Source: Populus alba (lineage: Eukaryota; Streptophyta; Magnoliopsida; Malpighiales; Salicaceae). From it: DNA of 64,000 nucleotides. Both the position numbers and the translations under genes were made by a program. This document shows, one piece after another, positions 11,801-23,810 of this stretch (its first letter is position 1; every line of letters begins with the position of its first letter). The notes below the pieces were generated by a model. That model was not told the origin of the DNA. It searched no databases and was given only the letters and a program-made list of their open reading frames with translations. The DNA lies in contig NC_133291.1 in the NCBI RefSeq assembly GCF_005239225.2, forward strand, positions 3,534,001 through 3,598,000, given 5' to 3'.

Positions 11801-14084
11801 ATACTGAAATGCCAACTTCATCTGAACAAGTTCAGCCTCAGAAATTTGTGCTGATGCCATATAAATTCACAAAGAAAGCCTTACGCAATTGTTGACTTTC
11901 GTTGCCAACTAACATTATATTTGCATGTTTGTTGGCAGTATACGGAAGTTATTCATGATATACATCTTTGCGTTCTTAAAAGAATAACAAATGAAATCCT
12001 GGCATATGCAGCTAACCCCTTAACATGGCTAGACTTGTGATTCTATTACTTAATCGATGAACAATGGTGCATTGCTGTATCTTTATGGCTCAAAGAATAC
12101 TTTGTGCTGGGTCTTTCCAGCAGAAAAGGGTAGCTAGTTAATGAAGCAGTCCAGGGTTTGTAGCAAGTGAGATAATTTACTCTGGTGGAAGTTCAGAAGG
12201 AAAAAGCGAATCTTGGCCCATGATCATTAACCAAGAAATTTCCCTGTCCGAGAATCGTTTTGATAATGCTACACACATGAGTGAAGTTGAAGTAAATTGA
12301 TTAAGTTTTTCTGCTTGTTTGAAAAAATAAGTGCCCTGTATGTTCAGGGAAGTAAACTTGCAGTGAGCGAAAATCCATTTTAGTCTAAATGCATTCCACC
12401 AGACCTAAGAACCTGTATGATCATCGACTGAAGCACTGCATAATGTTCTTGAAACTGGTACATTCAATTGGGACAAAGGGAAGCTTTTAGTTCAAATGAT
12501 TAAGGTTCCTTGAATGTCAGTTCATCTCTTGACATACTTAATGTCGCGAAGTCACCAGTTAAAGCATTGAATATTAAGAACTCCGACGGCCAATGGGCCA
12601 TGCATATAAACTGTCGAATGATGAAGAGCTTCAAGTCTTGCATTCTCCTTGTTTGTGAAAATAAAAATAGCATTATTGTTCGCCACAAGGGAAACTTTTG
12701 CTGCGATTGTTGCTTTTGAAACCTAATGATTGACATAGCCAATTTGTTTTGCTACGTTGGACATCAGCAGAATCGGTTGGATAACAATATTCGTATCAGG
12801 TAGGAATAATTTGAGAGAGGAAATTATTTTTAAGGCCATCATCTTTCACAGAAAAGAGCACAAAGGGGCAGAAAATCTCCTCCGATCATTATCTATGTTA
12901 ATCACCTGATTAGAATATAAATCAAGTATGACACCTAAATTTATATGATACAGGCCGCTCCAAATCATAATCTACGTCACGCAGACTCCGACAGGAACAA
13001 ATAAAAAGCTCTGCCTTTAAACAAAGACATGGGTAATGGTGTATAATGTTCCCATAATGGCCCCTCTCTTTCAAATTGACTAATAACAAAGATTTGATCA
13101 AGGCTTGGAAAAGTTCTGCAAAATTATTTATCTTATGCCCGGCAGCTTTGCAAGGTAGATGTTGTGTGAAATACTTTGGCAGCAACTGCTTAGTGCATAG
13201 TGCCAATACAAAACAAAAGGTTTGGTTATCAATTTCCAGGCTTTACTGTCATGGAACCATGTGAGATTCTCTCCCCACTTTGATTAAACAAGTGACCATA
13301 CGGAAAAGTTACCCTGCAAGATCACTTGTCCACTGACTTAAATATCGAAGTTTTCTTTGAAATATGTTTTTACACAACTTCAAGTGCAACACATGACCTC
13401 TAAAGCCAAACACGTATTAAAGCTGGAACCAGAGTTTGTTTGACCTTTGCTTTTAGAACATCACTGCAACTTTAGAGGAGAACACTTTCCTGCACGATAC
13501 TAAAAGAAGTCACAGGGGGAACAGGCGACTCTTGTTTACGTGATGATTAAACAGTGCCTGTCTAACCGAAGAAAACATATCCAGAAAGAGGAGGATAGAT
13601 CATGACCAAAGCTAGCCGATGCAGGTCAAAAGCATTGTTAGTGGTCCCGAACCTTGATCTAGAAACCATTAAAGGGCACCAGCGAATAGGACAAGAAGCG
13701 CTAATTGGTTAGTTAAGAAAAAATAAGACGTCTCTTGATGAACCTCCTCATGACCCCAAGAAGCCACCTATTCGCTCCTTATTTTGGCCATTCCCAATTT
13801 TCATGCAGCGTAACATTGACGTCACAAATTGAATTCTTTAGTATTCTGGCATCCGATTTGCAGTTGATGAGAGTTTTGACCGCTGAACTCACTTAATCAT
13901 ATTTTATCAAAAACATTAAAACAAAAGAAAGAGAGAAAACCCCAACTTATCATCATAAGAAAAATAACGACACCATGGGAATTTCTTTGACAGGAAACCT
14001 GATGAGGAACATCTTCAGGGTAAATAACACTGTTGGCCTTCCTCGTCTGAGCTGGTCTTAATTTCAACGTATTCATGAAACGTT
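8851..14084. other. Non-coding region with degenerate internal duplications
   Basis: No supported gene. Sequence near 10110-10270 resembles sequence near 12945-13080: both carry TCCGACAG/TCGGACAG, then ACAAGGACATGGGGAATG or ACAAAGACATGGGTAATG, then ATGTTCC and a CTCT-rich end. A weaker third match lies near 20645. Another degenerate motif pair is ACATTAGATTGGGACAGAG (near 11766) and ACATTCAATTGGGACAAAG (near 12460). AT-rich decayed repeats fill 9000-9530. Open frames here (up to 169 codons near 9850-10359) show no domain. Confidence 0.45.
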
Positions 14085-14089
14085 AAGAA
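14085..14089. repeat. Copia target site duplication, left
   Basis: AAGAA lies directly before TGTTGGG, the outer end of the left LTR. It is repeated exactly at 19545-19549 after the right LTR. Five bases is the usual duplication length for Ty1/copia integrases. Confidence 0.97.
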
Positions 14090-14755
14090 TGTTGGGAAAA
14101 CTAGGAACAACCGAACCTCAATTTAGCGGAATACAATTCACAAGTCTCAATTATTTCCCTCTTTGTGTAGTAAAAACAGAATCAACACAATGACTAAATA
14201 TAATGCAAAAATCACACAAATCAACACCAAGATTTTTACGTGGAAAACCCGATGCGGGAAAAACCACGGGACCGTAGTCCACCTAAAAACTTCCACTATC
14301 AACAATAATGGGTTCACAACTGTTCTTCCTCAGATTCAACTAAGGGATACAACATAATATCATCAAGAACAACTTATTCTCGGATTACAACAAGATTATA
14401 AGAGAATTATTGGAGAAAAACTCACAAACTGACAGCCCCGTTTTCTGTCAAAACGGCCAGCTTTCACGCCACCAATCTTCAATCCAACCGTCCAGAATGA
14501 AGTGAAACGCGTCTAGAAGCTGCTGTCAAAATTTCAGCCCGATCCAACGGTGAACGAGCTGGGAATCGAAGGAAGAGCACGGACTGCTCTGCTGCCTCTT
14601 CTTCTCTTTTTCTCTCGGTTTTCTCTTCTCTCTTGTTTTAATTTTTGCTACTACCTCTACAGTGGCAGCTCCAGCTTTTAATTAAGAGACAACCAAGTCT
14701 CTTACCAATTAATGTGTTGGTCCCACCATCACATGGTGCGGGACCACACACAACA
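14090..14755 (-). repeat. 3' LTR of the Copia element
   Basis: On the minus strand it begins TGTTGTGTGTGGTCCC and ends GTTTTCCCAACA. It is 666 bp and 99.7 percent identical to the other LTR. An imperfect foldback GGTCCC...GGGACC lies near the U3 end (about 14719-14745). The forward-strand open frame inside it is not a gene, since it recurs in the other LTR. Confidence 0.97.
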
Positions 14756-14768
14756 AATCTCCCCCTCA
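14756..14768 (-). promoter_or_regulatory. Polypurine tract of the Copia element
   Basis: The minus strand reads TGAGGGGGAGATT directly before the 3' LTR start TGTTGTG. This is the primer site for plus-strand DNA synthesis. It lies beside a small stem CCTCAC...GTGAGG (14764-14782 on the plus strand). Confidence 0.85.
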
Positions 14769-14800
14769 CGCACCATGTGAGGAATTCGCCATACTGGCGA

Positions 14801-17800
14801 TCAATATGTAAACTTCAATTTAGGAGGCTCTGACAAGCCTGCTTCTCTTTTGCAAAACTCAAACTTCTCTCTCGGTAGAGGTTTGGTCATCATGTCTGAC
14901 ACGTTGTCATCGGTATGGATCTTCTTAACAACAAATGACTTCATCTCCATAGCATCTCGAATCCATTGATATCTAACCTCAATGTGCTTTGATCGAGAGT
15001 GAAAAGTAGGATGCTTACTGAGATGGATTGCACTTTGACTATCACAGTGCAACACAAAGTTCTCTTGAACTAGGCCAAGTTCATGTAAGAACTTCTTCAT
15101 CCACAACAACTCTTTGCCCCCTTCAGTAAGAGCAATATATTCAGCTTCTGTAGTGGATAATGCAACACATTTTTGCAACCTTGATTGCCATGAGACTGCT
15201 CCCCCTGCAAACTTCATCAAGTATCCTGATGTGGACTTTCTAGAATCAACATCACCAGCCATATCTGCATCTGTGTATCCATCCAACACAGGTTTATTAT
15301 TACCAAAACATAGGCTGAAACTAGAAGTACCTTTGAGATACCTGAGTATCCATTTCACTGCTGACCAGTGTTCTTTACCAGGATCGGAGAGGAACTGACT
15401 AACCACACCAACTGCATGAGCTATATCCGGCCTTGTGCAAACCATGGCATACATCAAGCTACCAACTGCGGATGCATAAGGAACCTTTTTCATCTCATCT
15501 CTTTCTTCATCACTTGAAGGACACTGCTTAGAACTTAGTTTAAAGTGGCTTGCAAGTGGAGAACAAACCGGTTTGGAGTTGCTCATGTTGAATCTCTCAA
15601 GTACCTTTTGAACATATCTCTCCTGAGATAGCCAAAGTTTCTCCTTCTTCCTGTCACGTGTGATCTTCATGCCAAGAATCTGTTTTGCCGGTCCTAAGTC
15701 TTTCATTGCAAAAGACTTGTTTAACTCTTCCTTTAACATCTGAATCTTCTTAGCATCATGGCCAACAATCAACATATCATCCACATACAACAGGAGAATA
15801 ATAAAGTTTCCATCTGGAAACCTTTTCATAAATACACAATGATCAGAAGTTGTCCTGTCATAACCATGATCCACCATGAAAGAATCAAACTTCTTGTACC
15901 ATTGTCTTGGAGCTTGCTTTAAACCATATAGGCTCTTTTTCAACCTGCAAACTAACTGCTCTTTACCTTTTGCTTCAAACCCTTCAGGCTGCTCCATGTA
16001 GATCTCTTCATCTAAATCACCATGGAGAAAGGCAGTTTTCACATCAAGCTGTTCAACTTCAAGATTCAAACTAGCAGCTAAACCAAGCACAACTCGGATT
16101 GAAGACATCTTGACCACTGGTGAAAAGATTCCTTCAAAATCAATACCCTTCTTCTGACCGAAACCTTTCACAACCAATCTTGCCTTGTACCTTGGCTGTG
16201 AGCAATGTTCATCAATTTTCAGCCTGAACACCCATTTGTTCTTGAGTGCTCTTTTACCTTTAGGAAGCTTCACTAACTCAAAAGTATGGTTTTCATGCAA
16301 GGATTTCATCTCTTCTTGCATTGCTTTCAACCACTCACTTTTCTTCTCATGTGACATAGCTTCATCAAAGCATTCTGGCTCTCCCCCATCAGTAACCAAC
16401 ACATACTCATGAGGAGAGTATTTGGTGGAAGGTTGGCGAGGTCTAGTTGACCTCCTCAATTGTGGCTCATCTGGAGCTTCCTGCATAACCTGTTCAGGAA
16501 TAACATCAACATCATCATTAGCTGATTCAGGATCACCAACTAATGGCTCATTAAGATAACCACCATTATCATCATTTTGCAAATCTCCCCCGTGATTAGC
16601 AGGCATCAAAGGTAACTGTGGAGTAGGTATTGGATTTGAATTAGATGGGATAAAAGTAGTAGACTCTGTTTTCTCCTTCTGTTCAAAGTCTTCAATGGTT
16701 TGATCTTCAAAGAAGATAACATCTCTGCTTCTTACAATTTTCTTCTCCTTTGGATCCCATAACCTATAGCCAAACTCATCATCTTCAGAGCCCAAGAAAA
16801 TACACTGTTTTGTCTTGCTGTCAAGCTTAGACCTTTCATCCCTTGGAACATGTACGAATGCTCTGCATCCAAACACTCTCAAGTGTGCATAAGAGACATC
16901 CTTTCCTTTCCAAACTCTATTTGGAACATCAAAATCAAGAGGAACTGATGGAGAAAGGTTGATCATGGCAACTGCAGTCTTCATTGCCTCACCCCAAAAG
17001 GACTTAGGCAGCTTTGCATGAGAGAGCATACATCTAATTCTTTCAACAATGGTTCTGTTCATTCTCTCAGCCACTCCATTCTGCTGTGGAGTCTTAGGAA
17101 CTGTCTTCTCCAACTTGATACCATGTTCCCTGCAATACTTCTCAAAAGGACCTCTGTATTCACCACCATTGTCAGCTCGAATACCTTTCAGCTTTCTACC
17201 AGTTTCTCTTTCAACTCTGGCATGGAAATCCTTAAAGACATCAAGCACTTGATCTTTGGATTTCAAACAAGTGGCCCAAATTTTCCTGGAGTGATCATCA
17301 ATAAAACTAACAAAGTACAATGCACCTCCAATAGACTTATCAATCATAGAGCAAACATCAGTATGAACTAAATCAAGAACATGTGATCTTCTATGTGAAG
17401 GTGATCTTTGAAATGCTACTCTATGCTGTTTACCAACTAAACAATGAGTACATGTGTTCAAGTTCATACCTTTTAATGGAAGGTAGTTTTTCTTGGCAAG
17501 GATGCCAAGACCTTTCTCACTCAAATGTCCAAGCCGTTTATGCCATAAATCAGTAGAGCAATCTTCAATTGCATTCACCTCCCCTTTGATCACCTTGGCT
17601 TGTGACATGTAGAGACCCATCTTTTTCCCTTTAGCAACAATTAGGGAATTTTTGGAGAGTTTCCATTTACCATCTCCAAAGAAATTGTAATAGCCTTCTT
17701 CATCAAGAGTACCTGTAGAGATCAAATGTAGGCGCATATCAGGCACATGCCTAACATCTTTGAGTAGCAACTTGCACCCAGTATTGGTTTCCAACCAAAT

Positions 17801-18829
17801 GTCTCCAATGCCCACAACACTAGCCATCCCTTGATTTCCCATCCTAACTTGACCAAAGTCACCAGCAGTGTAGGATGTGTAAAAATCACGTCGAGGTGTT
17901 ACATGGTAAGAAGCTGCTGAATCTGCAACCCAGGTGGTATCCTGACATGCAAGATTAACACAACCATCATCACAAACAATGGCAACATCACCATCAAATA
18001 CAACTGCAGCTGTACCATTCTCTTCATTCTTGTCTTCATCTTTGCCCTTTTTATCTCTTTTGTACTTTCTACAATCTTTTTGCATATGCCCAGGCTTGTC
18101 ACAATAATAACACTTGAAACCTTTCCTTGACTGAGATCTTCCTCTTGGCTTCCATTTGCCTTTTCTATTGCTGGATTCTCTGTCTTGCTTGCTGTGAGAG
18201 AACCTGCTTGGACTTCTCCCTCGACTTTCTGTAACAAGTGCATGAGACTCGGAAGTGCTTGTTCCTTTCCTCCTCTTCTCTTCGTTGAGGATACAATCCT
18301 TCACTGTTTTCAAAGTGATCTTTCCATTCGGAGTAGAATTGCTAAGTGACACCACCAAAGTCTCCCAACTATCCGGCAATGAACTCAATAGGATTAATGC
18401 TTGCATTTCATCGGCTAACTCAAGATTCATCAATGACAGCTGATTCAAGAACCCTTGGAATACATTTATATGCACCGAAGCATCTTCACCATCTCTATAC
18501 TTCAAATTCACAAGGTCTCTAATTACAAAAACCTTGTTTTGTGCACTCTCCTTGGCAAATGTTTCTTCCAACATCTTCCAAACTGTATAGCAGTCATGTT
18601 CTTGAGAAATGTGATTAATGGACTTAGAAGATACCCATTTTCTAACATTAGCGGTAGCCTTTCTATTAAGTCCATTCCATTTTGCATCATCCATTTCATC
18701 AGGCTTTATTCCTTTACATTCAATCGGTAAAGCCAAATCATTGCAATATAAATGATCCTCCATCATTGTTTTCCATAGAAAATAATTTGAGGAAGTGAGC
18801 TTTATCATGCCCGAATCTTCCTTCTCCAT
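14801..18829 (-). CDS. Copia gag-pol polyprotein, intact
   Basis: The frame is 1342 codons from the ATG at 18829; the open frame upstream runs into the primer site and has no earlier ATG. Approximate residues: gag-type N-terminal domain ([17 protein letters not shown]), CCHC zinc knuckle [14 protein letters not shown] near 240-253, protease active site ADSAA near 301, pre-integrase LWHKRLGHL, integrase core with HTDVC near 490, DNGGEYRG near 552 and [12 protein letters not shown], reverse transcriptase with [11 protein letters not shown] near 1015, and RNase H motifs DADMAGD, STTEAEY near 1226 and SKHIEVRY. No stop or frameshift is present. The polyprotein would be cleaved by its own protease and act in virus-like particles in the cytoplasm. 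How gag and pol ratios are set is not visible, since both share one frame. Confidence 0.97.
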   Translation of the reverse strand: MEKEDSGMIKLTSSNYFLWKTMMEDHLYCNDLALPIECKGIKPDEMDDAKWNGLNRKATANVRKWVSSKSINHISQEHDCYTVWKMLEETFAKESAQNKVFVIRDLVNLKYRDGEDASVHINVFQGFLNQLSLMNLELADEMQALILLSSLPDSWETLVVSLSNSTPNGKITLKTVKDCILNEEKRRKGTSTSESHALVTESRGRSPSRFSHSKQDRESSNRKGKWKPRGRSQSRKGFKCYYCDKPGHMQKDCRKYKRDKKGKDEDKNEENGTAAVVFDGDVAIVCDDGCVNLACQDTTWVADSAASYHVTPRRDFYTSYTAGDFGQVRMGNQGMASVVGIGDIWLETNTGCKLLLKDVRHVPDMRLHLISTGTLDEEGYYNFFGDGKWKLSKNSLIVAKGKKMGLYMSQAKVIKGEVNAIEDCSTDLWHKRLGHLSEKGLGILAKKNYLPLKGMNLNTCTHCLVGKQHRVAFQRSPSHRRSHVLDLVHTDVCSMIDKSIGGALYFVSFIDDHSRKIWATCLKSKDQVLDVFKDFHARVERETGRKLKGIRADNGGEYRGPFEKYCREHGIKLEKTVPKTPQQNGVAERMNRTIVERIRCMLSHAKLPKSFWGEAMKTAVAMINLSPSVPLDFDVPNRVWKGKDVSYAHLRVFGCRAFVHVPRDERSKLDSKTKQCIFLGSEDDEFGYRLWDPKEKKIVRSRDVIFFEDQTIEDFEQKEKTESTTFIPSNSNPIPTPQLPLMPANHGGDLQNDDNGGYLNEPLVGDPESANDDVDVIPEQVMQEAPDEPQLRRSTRPRQPSTKYSPHEYVLVTDGGEPECFDEAMSHEKKSEWLKAMQEEMKSLHENHTFELVKLPKGKRALKNKWVFRLKIDEHCSQPRYKARLVVKGFGQKKGIDFEGIFSPVVKMSSIRVVLGLAASLNLEVEQLDVKTAFLHGDLDEEIYMEQPEGFEAKGKEQLVCRLKKSLYGLKQAPRQWYKKFDSFMVDHGYDRTTSDHCVFMKRFPDGNFIILLLYVDDMLIVGHDAKKIQMLKEELNKSFAMKDLGPAKQILGMKITRDRKKEKLWLSQERYVQKVLERFNMSNSKPVCSPLASHFKLSSKQCPSSDEERDEMKKVPYASAVGSLMYAMVCTRPDIAHAVGVVSQFLSDPGKEHWSAVKWILRYLKGTSSFSLCFGNNKPVLDGYTDADMAGDVDSRKSTSGYLMKFAGGAVSWQSRLQKCVALSTTEAEYIALTEGGKELLWMKKFLHELGLVQENFVLHCDSQSAIHLSKHPTFHSRSKHIEVRYQWIRDAMEMKSFVVKKIHTDDNVSDMMTKPLPREKFEFCKREAGLSEPPKLKFTY

Positions 18830-18864
18830 TTTAACTGCACAAAAATTCAATCTACACAACCAGT

Positions 18865-18876
18865 GCTCTGATACCA
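18865..18876 (-). promoter_or_regulatory. Primer binding site (initiator Met tRNA)
   Basis: The minus strand reads TGGTATCAGAGC, two bases inside the 5' LTR. This is the standard complement of the 3' end of plant initiator methionine tRNA, used to start minus-strand cDNA synthesis. Confidence 0.95.
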
Positions 18877-18878
18877 CT

Positions 18879-19544
18879 TGTTGGGAAAACTAGGAACAAC
18901 CGAACCTCAATTTAGCGGAATACAATTCACAAGTCTCAATTATTTCCCTCTTTGTGCAGTAAAAACAGAATCAACACAATGACTAAATATAATGCAAAAA
19001 TCACACAAATCAACACCAAGATTTTTACGTGGAAAACCCGATGCGGGAAAAACCACGGGACCGTAGTCCACCTAAAAACTTCCACTATCAACAATAATGG
19101 GTTCACAACTGTTCTTCCTCAGATTCAACTAAGGGATACAACATAATATCATCAAGAACAACTTATTCTCGGATTACAACAAGATTATAAGAGAATTATT
19201 GGAGAAAAACTCACAAACTGACAGCCCCGTTTTCTGTCAAAACGGCCAGATTTCACGCCACCAATCTTCAATCCAACCGTCCAGAATGAAGTGAAACGCG
19301 TCTAGAAGCTGCTGTCAAAATTTCAGCCCGATCCAACGGTGAACGAGCTGGGAATCGAAGGAAGAGCACGGACTGCTCTGCTGCCTCTTCTTCTCTTTTT
19401 CTCTCGGTTTTCTCTTCTCTCTTGTTTTAATTTTTGCTACTACCTCTACAGTGGCAGCTCCAGCTTTTAATTAAGAGACAACCAAGTCTCTTACCAATTA
19501 ATGTGTTGGTCCCACCATCACATGGTGCGGGACCACACACAACA
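18879..19544 (-). repeat. 5' LTR of the Copia element
   Basis: It is 666 bp and identical in length to the 3' LTR, with two substitutions. It should carry the element's promoter. I see no textbook TATA box; candidates are AT-rich stretches such as TCTTATAATC on the minus strand. Confidence 0.97.
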
Positions 19545-19549
19545 AAGAA
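19545..19549. repeat. Copia target site duplication, right
   Basis: AAGAA follows the end of the right LTR (CACACAACA) and matches 14085-14089 exactly. Confidence 0.97.
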
Positions 19550-22500
19550 CGCAACTCAACACGCAGCGTTACAGTTTCCTTCAACTTCTGATTCATGGGA
19601 TCTAGTCAAGGTTTAGTTATTGACAAGAATAAGACTCTGCTCTATTTTAGTAAGCCTTGGCGAGAAATTTTCTGTTCAGGATTTTCACAACAGGAGCTCC
19701 TGCCAATAAAATTGCAATGAACTGGACGAGAAAATCATATGGTTTGGAATCGTAAGAAATTTCTTGTCTGTACATCGAAAGATTGTCCCGGGGCTTGTAA
19801 CTGCATCAGCTTTTCAGCTAATCCGAATTGATCTCGAATTTATTTTCACCATTTTAAAACAAACTTTTTTTGTTATAATTGTTTTTCTAAATGCACTTAA
19901 TCATGCCCATAAAGTAATGAGAAACTAAACCAGTCCATACGTTCTAGTCCAGACAGGTACATTCGAAAGGCAAACTGAAACTCTAAGCTGAAGAACACGT
20001 GCACATTACTAACCTTGAAAAGCTCATTGCAGTTCTTAAAATGCTCACTTAATGTCATTGAATGTATGATTTACCCTCTTGGGATTACTAATTTTCAAGA
20101 AGTTGTTGATGGAGGAATCACTTGATGTCAGTCCACTTGCACTATATATTGTATTTAGATCTGTCTCAGACTGCATGGATGAATTGGGGTATACAAGAAA
20201 TGTCACGGCACTTCCATTCTAGACAGGCACCCTGTTTCCTCCGAAGACAACCAAATCATCGCTACATTGTTGCATTGAAACTTCACGAGAAGAAAATCGA
20301 AGGGTTGTCTGAATGTCTGTAACCAGGTCAATGATTCATTACAAAACCAATGAGAAGAACTGCTAGTTAGAGAGATTATTCAATCCTTCTGGTGTAATGC
20401 TCTGTCTTTCACATTCATGCACGCAAAAGCAAAGATAGTTTTTACTAGTCGATCCTGATTCCTAAACCATGTGAACGTGAGAGAAGCGAGCAGGAGCAAT
20501 TCGATGCCTTTGAAGCTGCTTACATTTCTTATCCTCACAACGCCATCATTAACCGAATATATCCACACAAAAAAAGAGTTGATCTTAATATGCAACTGGT
20601 TTTAAAAAATTCTTGATTGGAGGCTACGATGTTACAACATAGAGCATCTCAAATCATAATTCTGTTCAAACTTCAAACAACTAACGAACTCTATTTGCAA
20701 TTAGACCAATCTATCACGACCCCCATGCTAGAGTTCTTGCTATTGAACTGTTGACATCTGAGCTATGAAGAGAGAAAATGGAACCTTTTGATTATTTTTT
20801 TCGTGATTTATTTTTAATGACCACGCCAAAAAACAAACAAAAGCCTTGGAAATTACCTTTTAAAATTATTTACACATGCATGCACGAGATTCCTTGACCT
20901 GAGAAGAGTCGATGAGGACTTTCGGTACCCGTGACCTGAGACGCAAAGCGTCCATGGCGCAGACCGACACGTGTGAGAGGAGATACGGGCACCCTCGATA
21001 TTAGACTAATATATTTCAGTCCCTGTATATCAGGACTTCCGAATGTTAACCTTATAGTTTGCAGAACATTTCAATATGGGACAGGCTCATTTTTCAACTT
21101 AATTTTTCGTGTTTGCTCTCAATCTTTTCTCTCAGAGCATCATACACGTGATAGTTTTCTATAGAAACCCATAGAAGTCCAAATATTCAATAAAATTCAA
21201 AATCCCATCATGAATTGTAGTTTGTTATTTGATGGAAAAGGATCATATTGAACTTTTCTGAAAACTCTATAAGGTCAATATGGAAAGTTTAAACCATGGA
21301 AACCGAAACTTAATATAACACAGTTAAGAGGATTAGAGTATGGTTTACCCTAAACTAAATTGCCATTTAAATATATAATGCATAAATAATCCATGAAAAG
21401 TTGGCCTCTGCTGGCATTGTTGTCACGTGCCACATGTGATCATCATCAGCCCCTGCAGTATAACGCTACTGCAGAAGAAAAATGCTTTCCTTCGCCTGCG
21501 CGTGCATATTTTACACAAATGGAGAGTGCCCGATATATTTTAAGCATTCCTTTTATTTTACTTTTCTTGTTCATCGGCATCGTATAACTTTTATCTTCAG
21601 ATTTCTTTGTAGTTTTCAAAATAAAAGAGAAAAAAAACCATAGCGAAGCTTGAAATCGATTTGTTGAAATTCTATCTCCAAGCGCGGTCGAATATAGCAA
21701 AGGCTTCGAGCGAGCATGCATTATCAACTTGGTCAAATAAATAATTTGGTCATATGCATGATCTTTGTGCCAGTTTCCATTCACTGGACGGATGTGAGGA
21801 GACAAGGCACGAGCTTCTGATCCCGTGAAAAGTTTTCTTCTGATAATTCATAGATTAAACGAGGTTAGCGGTTAGAAGTGGAGAGGACTGGGCCTCTCTT
21901 GTTTAACTAGTAAGGGTGGTGCAATGACTTCATACACCAGTGAATTATTTTGAGAGAGTCGCGGCTCCACCCGTGCATCTCCTTTTCCTTTTTTTATTAA
22001 CTTTTACTTTCCGGATCCATTTCTACGTTTCTCAATTAATCTTAAAAATCTTAATAATTTTAAAATTTATAATATTAAAATTAATAATTTTTAAAAAATA
22101 AACTCAGACCTGATCAGTTGAAGTATACCCTTTCTAATTAATAATTAGTTTGCTATGGAGAATTTCATGTTTTTTGTTTTTTTAAAGAATATTTTATTTT
22201 AAAATATATTAAAATAATATTTTTTTAATTTTTAAAATTTTAGAATATGTTGTATTCAAACCTATATTAATAATAGCAATCAGTTAACTGTCGTTAATAA
22301 AAACCATATTTTGCATAGCAGTTGAGTTAAAAATATACTATTTTTGAAATTTATTTTTCTGACTTATTATTTTTTTTTATCAAATAATGCTATGTTGATA
22401 AAATACCCTTTTAATTATACCGACATGAAAATGTACAGTACATCTTCTACTATAGATTTCGAGTACACCTTTATGAATGGCAACCGTGGCTCTGTCATAT

Positions 22501-23664
22501 TATATCAATGGTCATGGATGCATGATAGCATTTTTTTTTCGTTTCACCGCCACAGTTGGCATGGGCACGCATGATCGGAGCCATAGAATAATGGGTCCAC
22601 CCTTTCCTAGTGCTTAAAATAGAAAGCACGCCAACCATCAGTCATCGGTCTCCTTCGTTTTGTCATTGTAGCTTGTAGGTGATCGCCTGCAATTGATTGA
22701 TCAAATGTACACCCGAGTGAAAATCATGTCGGCTCATTACCATGTACGGTCACATCCACGTAATTATTTCTCTCAATTGCAGCAAGCATGCATGCCAATG
22801 GGTACAAGTTTATTTCGCCAGTTAAATCTTGCCAAGTTCTAGAAAGTCCCCGAGTTTGCATTTAGATCGAAGTTTAATTAATCGAGCCACCAGCACTCTG
22901 ATCAGGAGAGAGAGAGAGAGAGAGAGTCAATACTGTCTGTAATGGCGGATATTCTGTCTAAATGCGTGTGTGTGTGTGTGGTGTACACACACATCGGGTC
23001 TGAAGAAATTCAAATTTGACTGTATCGGTACAAATTATGTTCTGGAATCACTATGCTTCCCATTGATCTTAATTGAGTGTTCTTATTCTTTTAATATATA
23101 TAAAAAAAATCAATCGAAATCTAGTAATGGTATGTTTTGGAGCAGTAGGTTCTTTGGACTGTTTATTGACCGTTAGGGTAATAGATTAAATGGAAGGCAG
23201 TTACTCACTGAAATTGTTAATGGAACTTTTCTCCAATAACAAAATGTAAATCGGTAAATACATGCCACCCTATTTTATAATAATCATCTATTTTTCAAAC
23301 TTATATTTCCAGAATAAGAAAAGGCATTTCGTCATCAGAACACTCCCAATGACAACCAAGCACTGAGTCGGACACAACGACTGGTTCCTGTAATTATGTG
23401 AAAGTTGCACTGTAAAAAAATAAAATTACCGACTCAAAGAGACTCTTTTGTTCTACCATTTGAATCCCTGCGGAGCGAGTTGCTCTCTTTAGATTAATAA
23501 TACTAATAATGAAAGACGAAAGACATAAGAACGGTACTGTCTTGGTCAGTCTAGTGTGAAATGTAACCACCCATTCACACTCCTTAGAGTAATCAGAAAT
23601 AACTGTATTCGCACTTGAGTTTTTATTCGTTGAAGGGATTTGTTTTCTTTTTTTCTGTATTATA
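19550..23664. other. Intergenic, no gene seen
   Basis: This continues the non-coding region that the Copia element split. It includes a faint third copy of the 10.1/12.95 kb duplication near 20645 (TCTCAAATCATAATTCTG), one MITE-like AT-rich copy at 22165-22250, a (GA)n run at 22905-22926 and a (GT)n run followed by TACACACACA at 22964-22992. Open frames of 60-120 codons show no domains. Confidence 0.45.
22165..22250. repeat. MITE-like AT-rich element, partial
   Basis: The ATTTTATTTTAAAATATATTAA core followed by AATATTTTTTT and AATTTTTAAAATTTT matches the core shared with copies at 37278, 51720, 60680 and 61110. No borders are visible. Low-complexity composition makes single-copy assignment uncertain. 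Confidence 0.35.
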
Positions 23665-23810
23665 GGTTCAAACTTCACCGTGCACGTCTGTCATCCCCGC
23701 GATACATTACATGCTCATTAGATTTGTAGGATGTTCAGTGAGTCGTGGGATTAGTCGTGATGCGTGTAAGTTGGCCCGGACACCCACGTAAATAAAAAAA
23801 TAAAAAAAGG
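23665..23810 (+). mobile_element. SINE, 5' part missing or diverged
   Basis: GGTTCAAACTTC (B-box position), CTGTCATCCCCGCG, GTAGGATGTTCAGTGAG, ATTAGTCGTGATGCGTGTAAG and GGCCCGGACACCCACGTAA align in order with the copy at 28117-28313. The tail is A-rich (AATAAAAAAATAAAAAAAGG). The A-box head seen in the full copy cannot be found upstream, so it is truncated or strongly diverged there. Confidence 0.75.

Larger units (their letters stand above)
14090..19544 (-). mobile_element. Complete Ty1/copia LTR retrotransposon
   Basis: The element is 5455 bp, in reverse orientation, with all expected parts. It has two 666-bp LTRs (14090-14755 and 18879-19544) bounded by TG...CA, a 5-bp AAGAA duplication, a primer binding site for initiator-Met tRNA, one uninterrupted gag-pol frame and a polypurine tract. 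Domain order is gag, protease, integrase, reverse transcriptase, RNase H, which is the copia order. The LTRs differ at only two positions (14168 T versus 18957 C; 14461 C versus 19250 A), about 0.3 percent, so the insertion is very recent. Lineage within Copia is not certain; a Tork-like assignment is my best guess. It interrupts non-coding sequence and disrupts no recognisable gene. Confidence 0.98.

Noticed and set aside
14163..14357. 64-codon open frame inside the left LTR, repeated in the right LTR
   Set aside because: It lies within the LTR on the strand opposite to the element's genes and occurs twice only because the LTR does. No domain.
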